From a virus, in IMG/VR virus record IMGVR_UViG_3300033141_004201, positions 1 through 31,036 of that record: DNA of 31,036 nucleotides; one strand, 5' to 3'. A program made the position numbers and the translations under genes. The notes below the pieces were generated by a model that saw only the letters and a program-made list of their open reading frames with translations, was not told where the DNA came from and searched no databases. Shown piece by piece: positions 13,519 to 21,440 of the stretch. Position 1 is the stretch's first letter. The number at the start of each line of letters is the position of its first letter.

Positions 13519-13884
13519 TTATTTTTTCTTTTTTAAATCTTTTATGGGGTTTTCACTACTAATTTCAAAATATATATCAAATATATTATCTACTACTTTC
13601 TTATTTAATATTCTTTTTCTTTTTTTCTTATTACTATATTTGCAAAAAAATTCCCTGCAAATAGGTGGTCTATAATTCCATATGCGGCATAGTCTTTTTC
13701 TTGAATCAAAAGCTCTGCATTTGAATAATCCATTTTTCTTTTTTACAAATGTTATTCCATGTGTATATATCCAACCTCCAACTGGAACTTCTTTTGGGTC
13801 TATTTCTCCTTTTATCTTTTTTTCCAATCTAATACCATCACAGCACGTCCGAACACACTCTTTACAATCAATTTTCTTTTTCAT
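13519..13884 (-). CDS. YkgJ-like Cys-cluster protein (Zn/Fe chelating)
   Basis: A 121-residue protein with the C..C...CC pattern at the N-terminus (CKECVRTCC), then FKCRAFDSRKRLCRIWNYRPPICREFFC. This is the signature of the CxxCxxCC/YkgJ family: eight Cys that bind zinc or an iron-sulfur cluster, with 'C.iy..RP..Cr.f.C' as the hallmark. The order and spacing are complete. The role of the family is not established; some members may modify other proteins. The SD is not strong. The C-terminal 40 residues are basic and helical. Confidence 0.85.
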   Translation of the reverse strand: MKKKIDCKECVRTCCDGIRLEKKIKGEIDPKEVPVGGWIYTHGITFVKKKNGLFKCRAFDSRKRLCRIWNYRPPICREFFCKYSNKKKRKRILNKKVVDNIFDIYFEISSENPIKDLKKKK

Positions 13885-13898
13885 GTAATTAATTATTT

Positions 13899-14252
13899 TT
13901 AAAATATAATATCGTTAGCTTTGCACCAAGCCATAGCAAATTTTTCAGCTGTCTTTTCAAAAGCATATTGAAATTCTCTTCTTTCATATAAAGAATGGAA
14001 CCATTCGTGGCAATAAATTAATGAAAACCCGCCCTCAAAATTAAAAACCCTGCCCCATTTATCTTTAAAAAGAAAAGTGCCGTTTTCAGGAATAAATATA
14101 GTAATAATTTTATTATTAAAATCACATTCTCCCCAAGTATCCTTTACTTCTTTTACCAAAACCACATTACATTTCCATTCTGGTAATAAAGGGGGTAACT
14201 TGCTTTTGATTAATTGTTTTGCTTTTCTTTTGTAATTGGGTTTTCTCGGCAT
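13899..14252 (-). CDS. Putative zinc metallopeptidase-like protein (HExxH)
   Basis: A 117-residue protein with HEWFH at residues 82-86 inside a hydrophobic helix (FSLIYCHEWFHSLYERRE), the HExxH site of zincins, followed by a second helix with acidic residues (YAFEKTAEKFAMAW) that could give the third ligand. The N-terminus is basic. Short single-domain zincins of this size are common in phages and resemble SprT or ImmA-type folds, but a specific family is not certain. ATG with AGGAAA upstream. It overlaps the 73-residue gene by 43 bases. Confidence 0.7.
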   Translation of the reverse strand: MPRKPNYKRKAKQLIKSKLPPLLPEWKCNVVLVKEVKDTWGECDFNNKIITIFIPENGTFLFKDKWGRVFNFEGGFSLIYCHEWFHSLYERREFQYAFEKTAEKFAMAWCKANDIIF

Positions 14253-14431
14253 CCTAATTCTTTCCTCAAAATATCTCTTTTATATCCAAAAATAGATAAT
14301 TTATACAAAGTTTTTCTTGAATGTTTATTTTTACGATTAATTTCTTTATATAACTTATCTGTTATACTATCCACTTTCCAGGTATAATAATTCAATAATA
14401 ATTCTTTCCAAACCTGTTTAATTTTTTTCAA
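14210..14431 (-). CDS. Small basic helical protein, TTG start
   Basis: A 73-residue protein (KKIKQVWKELLLNYYTW, then KLYKEINRKNKHSRKTLYK), rich in Lys, with no motif. The chosen start TTG 14431 lies inside the end of the phosphoesterase gene. The reason is that a second copy of the first 18 codons upstream (15692-15757) starts at the same codon with ATG. The first 49 bases are one arm of the direct repeat that flanks the phosphoesterase gene. It overlaps both neighbours, so reduced translation is likely. Confidence 0.5.
   Translation of the reverse strand: MKKIKQVWKELLLNYYTWKVDSITDKLYKEINRKNKHSRKTLYKLSIFGYKRDILRKELGCRENPITKEKQNN
14382..14430. repeat. 49-bp direct repeat, copy A
   Basis: Identical over 49 bases to 15708-15756 (starts GTATAATAATTC, ends TTAATTTTTTTCA). 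Copies A and B flank the metallophosphoesterase gene almost exactly, 1326 bp apart, with single mismatches just outside. Each encodes the start of the same small basic protein. Confidence 0.95.
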
Positions 14432-15695
14432 TGTTCTTTTCCATTGTATAAGGCGTAAAAATACCCTTCTCATCGGGTTCTAAAATTTTCCTTTCATCAA
14501 GTCTTACATTTATTTCTCTGTTAATGCCATGCTCTGGATGAAAATACCAGATTTTTTGGCTTGGGATAGATGTTACACTTAATTGACTTATTGTATATTC
14601 TGTTCCACCAACTAAATTTCCGTTTATCAATTTCATATCACCAAGATTGGATTGAATATGAAAATGACCGTAAAGTCCATAATCTATTCTGACGCCTGTC
14701 ATGGTTGTTATTTTCCAAAAGTCTCTTTCAACCCCATAATAAGGCGTACCCATCCAAGACCTTACCTGTTCACCATGAGATAAACAAAAATTATAATTTC
14801 CACATTTGATTAACATTCTTGGGGATTCACTTACATAAGAAACATAATTTTTCTGTTTTGCCATTAATTTTTGAACTATACGATTAAGCATATAATCAAA
14901 GTTATTTGTTGGTGGCATTTCTCCTGTTCTTTGTGTTAATCTTCCGTGATTCCCTTCAACACAAAACTCCTCTATTAAGGTAAAATGAGGTGCTAACGTT
15001 TGAATGAAATGTCTTTTAATATCCACCAAATCAATTAACTGCTCAACTACTGTTCTGTCAAGAAAATACGCCATTCCTGGACGTAAAGCGAAACCTTCTC
15101 CCATATCACCAAGATTAAATAAAACTAATTTATCAAGTCCGTGATTCTTTTTATCCTCATATTTGAAATGTATTATTCTTTCTGCTAATAAAGCTAACCT
15201 TTTTCTTGCTATGTCCTGATTAAACGAACCCAACCCCATAGTGGCATCTGGCTTAACTTTCAAGCCATAATGCCAGTCTGAAATCATCCCATGAAATTCC
15301 TGTTGTGTTTTCATTTTCGTTGAAGACCTTACCAAAACAGGAACTTCTCTAAATTTCAAATCCCCTATTAATGAAATGAAATAATTGGCTGTATTCTCAA
15401 CTTGAGCAGATAATTTTCTATACCTTCTTTTCCATTGTTCTAATTCCGATTCAAGTAAATGTTCAGGTGTTCTTTGTCTTTGACTTTGATGGTTTCTTTC
15501 AGATTGGGTATAAATTATTTTTCCTTTTTTTCTTTCCTTTCTTAATTTACCCCTAATATTTTCTTCAGAAATAACACACTTAAATCGTTCCGCTACTTTA
15601 TTGCTTATTTCTGCATAACTAAAAAGTTCATTTCTTAACTCAATACAATATTTCACTATCTCTGGATTGTTTTTCCAATCGAAACGTTTTCTCAT
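14418..15695 (-). CDS. Calcineurin-like metallophosphoesterase with N-terminal DNA-binding-like region
   Basis: A 425-residue protein with all metal-site motifs of the family: DWH (D140, H142), NLGD (196-197), EGNHGR (GNH 248-250), LSHGE (H307) and YGHFH (343-346). Residues 1-60 are helical (RKRFDWKNNPEIVKYCIEL, then AEISNKVAERF) and resemble a helix-turn-helix; a basic coiled region (LEQWKRRYRKLSAQ) follows. Such phage enzymes may cut DNA or phosphodiester signals; the substrate is unknown. The start ATG 15695 has GGAG 7 bases upstream. It overlaps the small upstream ORF by ATGA and is flanked by 49-bp repeats, so it may have entered as a cassette. Confidence 0.88.
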   Translation of the reverse strand: MRKRFDWKNNPEIVKYCIELRNELFSYAEISNKVAERFKCVISEENIRGKLRKERKKGKIIYTQSERNHQSQRQRTPEHLLESELEQWKRRYRKLSAQVENTANYFISLIGDLKFREVPVLVRSSTKMKTQQEFHGMISDWHYGLKVKPDATMGLGSFNQDIARKRLALLAERIIHFKYEDKKNHGLDKLVLFNLGDMGEGFALRPGMAYFLDRTVVEQLIDLVDIKRHFIQTLAPHFTLIEEFCVEGNHGRLTQRTGEMPPTNNFDYMLNRIVQKLMAKQKNYVSYVSESPRMLIKCGNYNFCLSHGEQVRSWMGTPYYGVERDFWKITTMTGVRIDYGLYGHFHIQSNLGDMKLINGNLVGGTEYTISQLSVTSIPSQKIWYFHPEHGINREINVRLDERKILEPDEKGIFTPYTMEKNIEKN

Positions 15696-15757
15696 TTCAT
15701 TCTCCATGTATAATAATTCAATAATAATTCTTTCCAAACCTGTTTAATTTTTTTCAT
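15692..15757 (-). CDS. 21-codon leader ORF, truncated copy of the 73-residue gene
   Basis: ATG then the same 17 residues as the 73-residue protein after its start (KKIKQVWKELLLNYYTW), then RMK and a TGA that overlaps the ATG of the phosphoesterase gene. No clear SD precedes it. It may only serve to couple translation. It is best explained as the 5' end of a gene cut off by insertion or duplication of the phosphoesterase cassette. Confidence 0.4.
   Translation of the reverse strand: MKKIKQVWKELLLNYYTWRMK
15708..15756. repeat. 49-bp direct repeat, copy B
   Basis: Identical to 14382-14430. On its outer side the sequence runs into the presumed left end of the TnpB element. Because the copies are perfect, the duplication is likely recent. 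Confidence 0.95.
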
Positions 15758-15759
15758 TG

Positions 15760-16925
15760 TTATAATAATTAAAATAATAGTTGTTTTTTAAAAACAAAAG
15801 CATTATCTTTACATATATGAAAATAACAATTAAATGCAAACTCAATCCAGACAAGAAACAAATTAAGATATTGAATAAGACTTTGTCTAAATGTCTTATA
15901 GCACTTAATTATGTTTCTAAAATCTCTTGGGATAACAAGTGCTTCAATCGTGTAGCACTTCATCATCTTGTCTATTACAAAATCAAATCTAAATTTAAAT
16001 TGTCTTCTCAAATATGCTGTGCAATTAAAGATAAAGTTGCTTTTTCTTATAAAGCTAATAAAAAGAAACAACATATTTTTAAGAAAGCTATATTGCCTCT
16101 TAATTTTAATCGCACCTTCAGTTTCAAAGATAATGAAATTGTTTCTATTTCTACTATTTCTGGTAGACAAAAAATTCCTTTTATGCTTGGAAAATACCAA
16201 AAACAAATGTTGTTTAAAGCTATTAAGTTTTGTGATAGTGAACTTATTAAACAAAACAATAAATTTTATCTTAATATTGTCATAGAAATCCCAAATGAAC
16301 CAATGAAAAAAACTAAAAATGTGCTCGGCATAGATTTGGGTATTAAAAATATAGCAACTTGTAGTAATGGTAAAAACTTTTCTGGCAATAAAGTTCAATC
16401 TGTTAGAAATCGTTATCAATCTTTGAGGGGAAGGCTTCAAAGTAAAGGCACTAAATCTGCCAAAAGACATTTGAAAAAAATTTCTGGCAGAGAGAAACGG
16501 TTTCAAAAATATATTAATCATCAAATTTCTAAACAGATTGTAAAATTTGCTGTTCAATCCAACTCGAGTATTGCTCTGGAAGATTTGACCAATATTAGAA
16601 AGACCACCAAACATAGAAAAAACTATAAAAGAATTTTTCATTGTTGGGCTTTTTTTCAACTTCGCCAATATATTCTTTATAAAGCACAACGAGCTGGTAT
16701 TCCTATCATTTTTATTAATCCCGCTTATACCAGCCAAATCTGCTCTTCTTGTGGTAAAAAGGGTATACGTAATGGTCAAAACTTTCATTGTAATCATTGT
16801 TCCTTTCAAGCAAATGCTGACTTTAATGCCAGTCTAAATATTCAAAGGGCTGCCATCAATCAGCCTATTGTAGGCAGTATTTAATATGACTTACAAGCCA
16901 TCTGCTTTAGCTGATGGTAGTTGAT
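15760..16925 (+). mobile_element. IS200/IS605-type TnpB-only element (element 1)
   Basis: A plus-strand tnpB with its right-end RNA, set among minus-strand phage genes and without a TnpA transposase, so it is non-autonomous. The left edge is uncertain: an 8-bp palindrome with 1-base centre (TTGTTTTT and AAAAACAA) at 15781-15797 may be the left-end hairpin. The right edge is about 16924, after the hairpin and GTAGTTGA. The gene at 16907-17179 takes its stop codon from inside this element, which shows insertion into or right at its 3' end. Confidence 0.75.
15817..16884 (+). CDS. tnpB: TnpB, RNA-guided nuclease of the IS200/IS605 group (canonical active site)
   Basis: A 355-residue protein, slightly short for TnpB (usually 370-410). 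RuvC residues are all present: D173 (GIDLGIKN), E255 (ALEDLTNI) and D335 (NADFNASLNI). A four-Cys zinc ribbon (CSSC and CNHC, at 309-328) follows INPAYTSQ. The N-terminal half has the usual basic helical region. TnpB cuts DNA next to a short motif, guided by the omega RNA made from the element's right end, which helps the element persist. The start ATG 15817 lacks an SD; a TTG 12 codons earlier is inside the left-end palindrome. No adjacent tnpA is seen. Confidence 0.93.
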   Translation: MKITIKCKLNPDKKQIKILNKTLSKCLIALNYVSKISWDNKCFNRVALHHLVYYKIKSKFKLSSQICCAIKDKVAFSYKANKKKQHIFKKAILPLNFNRTFSFKDNEIVSISTISGRQKIPFMLGKYQKQMLFKAIKFCDSELIKQNNKFYLNIVIEIPNEPMKKTKNVLGIDLGIKNIATCSNGKNFSGNKVQSVRNRYQSLRGRLQSKGTKSAKRHLKKISGREKRFQKYINHQISKQIVKFAVQSNSSIALEDLTNIRKTTKHRKNYKRIFHCWAFFQLRQYILYKAQRAGIPIIFINPAYTSQICSSCGKKGIRNGQNFHCNHCSFQANADFNASLNIQRAAINQPIVGSI

Positions 16926-16945
16926 CTACCTTTCAATTTTTGTCT
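16863..16945 (+). ncRNA. Predicted omega (right-end) RNA of element 1 with guide
   Basis: It overlaps the tnpB 3' end, as expected. A 5-bp stem (GCCTA, TAGGC) lies at 16863-16875, and the main hairpin CCATCTGC-TTTA-GCTGATGG at 16898-16917, followed by TAGTTGA. This 'hairpin then GTAGTTGA' ending is typical of IS605-family right ends. The guide would begin at about 16925 and read TCTACCTTTCAATTTTTG, which is phage-gene DNA (the last codons of the gene at 16907-17179). The 5' limit is not defined. Confidence 0.6.
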
Positions 16946-17179
16946 CAAGTATCTTTTCGGGTCATAATATTTTACTTTTTCACCTTTACCTTTTACATAA
17001 CAACTGAAACAAGAAGTTAATCCTGGATACCTGTAATTACCGCAATCTGAAAAATTTATACAAGGTAAACTTTTTAAAGAACGTTTTTTCTTTATTATGT
17101 TATCTTCCAGTATAATTTCTGGAAAATCTTTTTGCATATCTTTTCTGATTTTTTCGGGTATTCTTTTTGGTAATTTCAT
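16907..17179 (-). CDS. Cys-rich small protein with 3' end replaced by element 1
   Basis: A 90-residue basic protein with Cys at 40, 46, 57 and 60 (CINFSDCGN, CFSC), probably one zinc site; the C-terminus is KRYLRQKLKGR plus five residues (STTIS) and a stop codon that lie inside the right end of the TnpB element. The native end was therefore altered by the insertion, probably with little loss. ATG with GGAT about 9 bases upstream. It follows the three-span membrane gene by one base. Function unknown. Confidence 0.7.
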   Translation of the reverse strand: MKLPKRIPEKIRKDMQKDFPEIILEDNIIKKKRSLKSLPCINFSDCGNYRYPGLTSCFSCYVKGKGEKVKYYDPKRYLRQKLKGRSTTIS

Positions 17180-17180
17180 T

Positions 17181-17660
17181 CTAAATTAATCCACTAAAAA
17201 CACCAAAAATAAGAAAAATTAAAGATAATATTAAAAATAACCGCCATAAATAATCATATGTATCGGTTGCTTTTTTTCTCTTTTCTTCTAATCTAACAAA
17301 GGAATAAAAAGTAATGCTTTCTTGTAAAGCTTTACTTTCAAAAAACAAACCTTTTTCATATAAACTGATGAAAACGGAAAATAAAGAAAAGGAAAAAAAT
17401 AATATTGACAAATAATTTAAAATAATTATGCTATATATTACTCCTATTGAAGAAAAGAATAATAGACTGATTTGTAAAAATAAAAATTGAAAGAAGGACT
17501 GTTTTCTCAATAAATTAACACTGTTTAAATAATCTTTTGCGTTTATCTTTCGCAATTCCTTTTGCTTTTGTTCTTCTTCTTTAGTTAAAAACCTTGCTTC
17601 CAACTTTTCCTTATCTTCTTTATCAGCTAATTCTTGTAAATTGCTAAAAAGTGTTTTCAT
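17181..17660 (-). CDS. Membrane protein with three predicted spans
   Basis: A 159-residue protein with a charged coiled N-terminus (LQELADKEDKEKLEARFLTK) and hydrophobic segments at about 55-75 (FFQFLFLQISLLFFSS), 78-98 (IILNYLSILFFSFSLFSVFI) and 138-158 (LFLILSLIFLIFGVFSGL). No family is recognised. It shares one base with the end of the clamp gene upstream (TAATG), so it is co-translated with replication genes. It may sit in the inner membrane; a link to replication is only from position. Confidence 0.7.
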   Translation of the reverse strand: MKTLFSNLQELADKEDKEKLEARFLTKEEEQKQKELRKINAKDYLNSVNLLRKQSFFQFLFLQISLLFFSSIGVIYSIIILNYLSILFFSFSLFSVFISLYEKGLFFESKALQESITFYSFVRLEEKRKKATDTYDYLWRLFLILSLIFLIFGVFSGLI

Positions 17661-18700
17661 TATTTCTTCTTTTCCTTTATTACTAAAGCTATAAGATGTC
17701 TATATTTCTTATCTTTCGTATAAAAATATAAACAGTTCTTTTCTTCAATAAAATAGAACATATCACAAAAATCGAGAATTTGCAAAAGATGGACGGCGTT
17801 TGTGGAAAAGTCTATTTCTTCTTTCAATTTATTACATAGTATCGTTTCTTTTATCTCATCTTTTCTATCTCTGTAAGATAAGAACAATTTGTTTTCTTTC
17901 CCTATTACAGATACTATTGGTTCGTTATCGTAACTGGCAGAAGCAAAAGAGCAAATTCTCTTTAATGATTCCTTTGCTTTTTTAATATCTTTCAATTCCA
18001 CACTTACTTTTTTCGTTTCTTTTATATCAAATAGATTTTTCCATTTCGGAAAATCAACACCCACCAAATTACCCATTAATTGTTTTTCGTTTTCATAATT
18101 AAAATACAGAATATTTTTATGCATAATCATTCCAATAGGCAGTTCATTTTCAAGTAAACGGTTCGCTAATTCTTCAGTTATAAGACAATTGAAGACTTTT
18201 TTATCCAGTTTGAAAACACTCACGCGATTCTCGTCCCCGCTTACAAGAAAATTATCATCAAAACTTATACCTTCTAAATCTATTCTACCAATACCCTTTT
18301 TCACGTTAATAAGACAGAACTTAATTCCTTCTAATAAATCAGATGGGACTTCCTCTGTTTCTTTGAATTCTCTTTTTATATTTGGAAAAGAATCAATTGA
18401 ATTCAGAGAAAGCTTTACCTTGCTGCTTTTTGACTTTATCATTAAAACGTTATCTTCCAACAATAAATCAATTTCTTCAGTTTTCAATCCTTCTACCACC
18501 GAACTAAATTTCTTTGCATTTACTATAAAACTTTCTTCAATGCTACAAGGAATGGTTATACCCACACTTTTATTAAAAGCACATAAAGTACCTTTTTCAA
18601 ATTTAAGATTAGTTAATACCTGGTCAAGTTCGGTTTCAGTGCTTGCCATTCCTTTTACTTGTTTTATGTCGGATAACAATTTTTCTCTGTTTACTTTCAT
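17660..18700 (-). CDS. Sliding clamp, DnaN-like (second, divergent clamp)
   Basis: A 346-residue protein that maps to the three domains of the bacterial beta clamp: domain 1 with DNVLMIKSKSSKVKL and FPNI; domain 2 with LEGISFDDNFLVSGDENRVSVFKL (position of 'GV.f...l.v.aTDghRLA'); a linker LVGVDFPKWKNLF (position of 'i.G.yPdy..v'); domain 3 with FASASYDNEPIVSV and ISFS-like ending. Clamps ring the DNA and tether polymerases. It is more divergent than the DnaN at 22311-23429; the usual TDGHRL is GDENRV. The start ATG is preceded by GGAG within the upstream gap. It may serve a different polymerase or stage. Confidence is good for the fold, less so for the role. Confidence 0.82.
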   Translation of the reverse strand: MKVNREKLLSDIKQVKGMASTETELDQVLTNLKFEKGTLCAFNKSVGITIPCSIEESFIVNAKKFSSVVEGLKTEEIDLLLEDNVLMIKSKSSKVKLSLNSIDSFPNIKREFKETEEVPSDLLEGIKFCLINVKKGIGRIDLEGISFDDNFLVSGDENRVSVFKLDKKVFNCLITEELANRLLENELPIGMIMHKNILYFNYENEKQLMGNLVGVDFPKWKNLFDIKETKKVSVELKDIKKAKESLKRICSFASASYDNEPIVSVIGKENKLFLSYRDRKDEIKETILCNKLKEEIDFSTNAVHLLQILDFCDMFYFIEEKNCLYFYTKDKKYRHLIALVIKEKKK

Positions 18701-18715
18701 TTTAAAGGTCTCCTA

Positions 18716-19474
18716 TTAATTATTCACTTTTTCAATTTTCATTATTTTATAATCTGGTATTTGTTTATCATGTACAGTTCTATAAATTACGTGTAATTTT
18801 TCTATCTTGTTATTTTCACAAGGCAAATCATCACCTTCAATAAACACATCAAAATTATTTTCAGAAAGATTCATGGATTTAGTTTTTTTTATGTCCAATA
18901 TTTTCAAATTTTTTTCCTTCAACCTTAACATTTTTTCAAAGATAGAAGTGGAAGCCACAAAAACACCTTTTTTTACTTCTTTCGGTTTTCCTTTTTTAAA
19001 TGGACGCCAAGCTCGTATAGTATCAGAAGGCAATAAAAATAAATTTTGATGTCTTAAATTGTAATTTGCGGGCAAAGTGTTCAAATACGACAATACGTCA
19101 TATACAAGCATTTCCCTTTCTTTTGATTTTACTATTGGATAAACAACTGTTATGTTCTTAAACTCTTTTTTTTCACTCCCCTTTATCATTCCTTTTAACA
19201 TTACATAACCTAATACAGCTCTTACTCTTGCTATATATAATGCTCTTTTCCTGTTTTCTCTATCTTTTGGAGAACGTACCGATATACCAGCAAACATTCT
19301 TGCTCCTATTGGTATTCTTTTTTCCATGATTACCACTCTTGCTCGTCTTTCCCCTCTAATGTAAAAATCAATTATCTTTTCATTGTTTAAAGGGTTGCTT
19401 TTGTAAATATTCTTTTCTTTGTTTAATTCAAGCTCTTTTGAATTAGTAACTTGCCACATTGTTTCTGTATTCAT
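18716..19474 (-). CDS. Hypothetical phage protein, 252 residues
   Basis: Not recognised. A soluble basic protein with a first part rich in Arg (RGERRARVVIMEKRIPIG, then RSPKDRENRKRALYIARVRAVL), a middle part of strand/helix (EFKNITVVYPIVKSKER), and a beta-rich end (KLHVIYRTVHDKQIPDYKIM). No Cys or His site and no P-loop. The two ATGs at 19480 and 19474 share one AAGGA SD; the second has the better distance (about 9 bases). It lies between clamp and clamp loader genes, so a replication-linked role is possible but not shown. Confidence 0.7.
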   Translation of the reverse strand: MNTETMWQVTNSKELELNKEKNIYKSNPLNNEKIIDFYIRGERRARVVIMEKRIPIGARMFAGISVRSPKDRENRKRALYIARVRAVLGYVMLKGMIKGSEKKEFKNITVVYPIVKSKEREMLVYDVLSYLNTLPANYNLRHQNLFLLPSDTIRAWRPFKKGKPKEVKKGVFVASTSIFEKMLRLKEKNLKILDIKKTKSMNLSENNFDVFIEGDDLPCENNKIEKLHVIYRTVHDKQIPDYKIMKIEKVNN

Positions 19475-19502
19475 TTTCATTATTCCTTCATAAAAATAGT
19501 AA

Positions 19503-19724
19503 TTATTTATTTACTGTTTCTATTTTTTCATTACAAAAAGGACAAAAACTTATTTCCTTGCTATAAACAGGAAAACCAGTCCCTCTATGTATAAAAAACT
19601 TAATCTTGCCATTATCATTTTCTATGTAATGCCACTTATTATACAATTCTTTCAATTCAGCACAACACCATTCAAGATCATAATCAAACATTTCTCTTAT
19701 TTTTCTTATTTTTATTACTTTCAT
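19503..19724 (-). CDS. Small Cys protein, 73 residues
   Basis: A C-terminal CPFC (residues 61-64) and a CC pair at 20-21 could make one zinc site; between them are KFFIHRGTGFPVYSKEIS-like strands. A GGAGG SD lies 6-7 bases before the ATG, so expression is likely strong. Small proteins with FCPFCNEKI endings are common in phages and usually uncharacterised. It ends 28 bp before the next gene and sits just downstream of the clamp loader gene. Confidence 0.65.
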   Translation of the reverse strand: MKVIKIRKIREMFDYDLEWCCAELKELYNKWHYIENDNGKIKFFIHRGTGFPVYSKEISFCPFCNEKIETVNK

Positions 19725-19744
19725 AATAATACCTCCATAACTAA

Positions 19745-20674
19745 TTATTTACTCGCCTCATATAACATATTTAATAATCCAAATTCACCAGAAGCAAACA
19801 CATCTTCAATAAAACAACTACCTATTTCAATAGCTTTTTTTGTTTTATTTTCTTGCTTTGAATTCAACACAACTGATTTCATATAACCAAGTATAGCACG
19901 CCTTATCCTTTCTGGTTCAGGACTTTTAATCCCTTTATAAATATTCAATAATTGATTTAAAGAACAACTGTCATCGAGCAGCTTCCTGCAAAGTTCAATA
20001 ACATTATATTCAATACCCGTCTGCTCCATTATAATATCAAGAGCTTCTTGCGTCTTTTTTATACCATCAACTTTTTCAAGCATAATTAAAGCCGTTCTCG
20101 GCACGCCTTCACAATTTTCTATTATTAAACTTTTGACTTCTTTTTTTATATTCAAATTGTATTTCTTTATAGTATCATTAATTAAATCTGTTAAATCAGG
20201 ACCCCTTAACCTGTTCAATTCATATATAGCACATCTGTTTTTTATTGTTTTCAATATTTTTTGCGGGTCGGTACTGCAAAGGAAAAAGTAAACGTGATTT
20301 GGCGGCTCTTCTAAATCCTTCAACAAAGCATTCTGGCTACTATTTGATAACATATGACATTCATCTATAATATACGCTTTTGCTTTACTGCCAATGGGCA
20401 TAAATGAAAGGTCTCTTATTATGCTACGCATTGCGTCCACGCCTGTAAAATCAGAAGCGTTAATCTCAACAATAGAACGTTTCTTGCAACCGAATTTTCT
20501 TGCCATAATACGGGCGAGGGTTGTTTTCCCGCAGCCGGAGGCGCCTGTAAAAAGAAAAGCGTGATTCCGTTTTTCTATTGATTTTCCAATTGACATCAAC
20601 AAACTTATTTTTAATGACGAATTTCCATAAAAACTTTTTAAACTTTTCGGTCTGGCTTCTATATGTAAAGGCAT
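19745..20674 (-). CDS. Clamp-loader ATPase subunit (DnaX/RFC-small type)
   Basis: A 309-residue AAA+ protein that opens sliding clamps and loads them at primer junctions. Walker A GASGCGKT (44-51), Walker B YIIDEC (101-106), sensor 1 CSTD (133-136) and, in place of the usual SRC arginine-finger motif, NRC (146-148). A C-terminal helical collar follows. The size matches T4 gp44 or RFC small subunits and is shorter than DnaX. SD AAGGA before the ATG. Only one loader subunit is visible for two clamps; a partner may lie outside the window or be one of the unknown genes nearby. Coupled to the replication cluster. Confidence 0.92.
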   Translation of the reverse strand: MPLHIEARPKSLKSFYGNSSLKISLLMSIGKSIEKRNHAFLFTGASGCGKTTLARIMARKFGCKKRSIVEINASDFTGVDAMRSIIRDLSFMPIGSKAKAYIIDECHMLSNSSQNALLKDLEEPPNHVYFFLCSTDPQKILKTIKNRCAIYELNRLRGPDLTDLINDTIKKYNLNIKKEVKSLIIENCEGVPRTALIMLEKVDGIKKTQEALDIIMEQTGIEYNVIELCRKLLDDSCSLNQLLNIYKGIKSPEPERIRRAILGYMKSVVLNSKQENKTKKAIEIGSCFIEDVFASGEFGLLNMLYEASK

Positions 20675-20685
20675 TTTTCAAATCC

Positions 20686-21003
20686 TTAAATCTTAAATTT
20701 TTTTACAGTGTTTTGCAAAACATAATTTTTATTAATCCGCAAAGTTTGTCCGAAAAGACCGTCTATTGCATTGTAAGTTTGGGATATAATATATTCTTTA
20801 AAATTTTCTGCAACCAGAAAGCCAGCGGTCTGATAAGATTTTTTCACAAAGTTTTTTACTCTTCCTGAATATTTATCTTTTATCGGCGCTCGATTTTCCC
20901 ATTCCAAATATATAATTGTCAAATCTTTTTTATTCAAATTCTTTTTGAAAAAGAAAGCTGAAGAAGGTAAGTTTCCATCAGCATTTACTATATTCTCGTT
21001 CAT
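20686..21003 (-). CDS. Hypothetical protein, 105 residues
   Basis: Not recognised. It has a hydrophobic-aromatic segment (SAFFFKKNLNKKDLTIIYLEW) and a basic middle (KDKYSGRVKNFVKKSY), and ends in a helix/strand mix. Its ATG overlaps the stop of the zinc-finger gene upstream (ATGA), and it ends 11 bp before the clamp-loader ATG. Its place directly upstream of the loader makes a small partner of the replication complex conceivable; there is no sequence support. Confidence 0.6.
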   Translation of the reverse strand: MNENIVNADGNLPSSAFFFKKNLNKKDLTIIYLEWENRAPIKDKYSGRVKNFVKKSYQTAGFLVAENFKEYIISQTYNAIDGLFGQTLRINKNYVLQNTVKKFKI

Positions 21004-21440
21004 AGTTTTTCCTTATGTATTTTTAGATTATGTATTTCAAGCATTCTTTTTGTCTTGAATACTCTATTACATCTCGAACAGGTTCTTTCTGGAAAACATT
21101 CCGTCATTGGAAATTTGGGATTTTTCTTTTTAGTAGTCCATATCAATCCGCAATTTTTACATACATAATAGTAATATCCTTTTCTAAATCCTTTACCTTT
21201 CCTTTTCCAATTATGTTTACTTTTTATATCTGTTTCCATATCAGGATAAAAGTTTATGGCATATACTTTCCTTTGTCCTGTTTCATATTTTTTATTGAAC
21301 CATTCTATATATTCATCTATCTGTGTGCAAATATGCCAAGACTTTTGACCCCATCTTTTCTTTTTTACTCTTATATCTATTAACTCTGTCCAAGGCAATA
21401 ATCCTTTTCTTTTTGCACCTACAAGCATCTCTATAATCAT
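21000..21440 (-). CDS. C2H2 zinc-finger protein
   Basis: A 146-residue basic protein. The last 30 residues hold a canonical C2H2 finger, CSRC then 12 residues then H and H 5 positions apart (CSRCNRVFKTKRM, EIHNLKIH), and just before it a CKNC pair followed by another Cys 22 residues on. The first half is helical (DEYIEWFNKKYETGQ). C2H2 fingers of this classical spacing are unusual in phages; they bind DNA or RNA. Two in-frame ATGs (21440 and 21428) compete; neither has a strong SD. A role in transcription or replication is possible. Confidence 0.75.
   Translation of the reverse strand: MIIEMLVGAKRKGLLPWTELIDIRVKKKRWGQKSWHICTQIDEYIEWFNKKYETGQRKVYAINFYPDMETDIKSKHNWKRKGKGFRKGYYYYVCKNCGLIWTTKKKNPKFPMTECFPERTCSRCNRVFKTKRMLEIHNLKIHKEKL

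Noticed and set aside
15769-16809. 346-codon open frame on the minus strand opposite tnpB
   Set aside because: It mirrors the TnpB gene, has no SD and a composition typical of an antisense frame; TnpB motifs on the plus strand are unambiguous.
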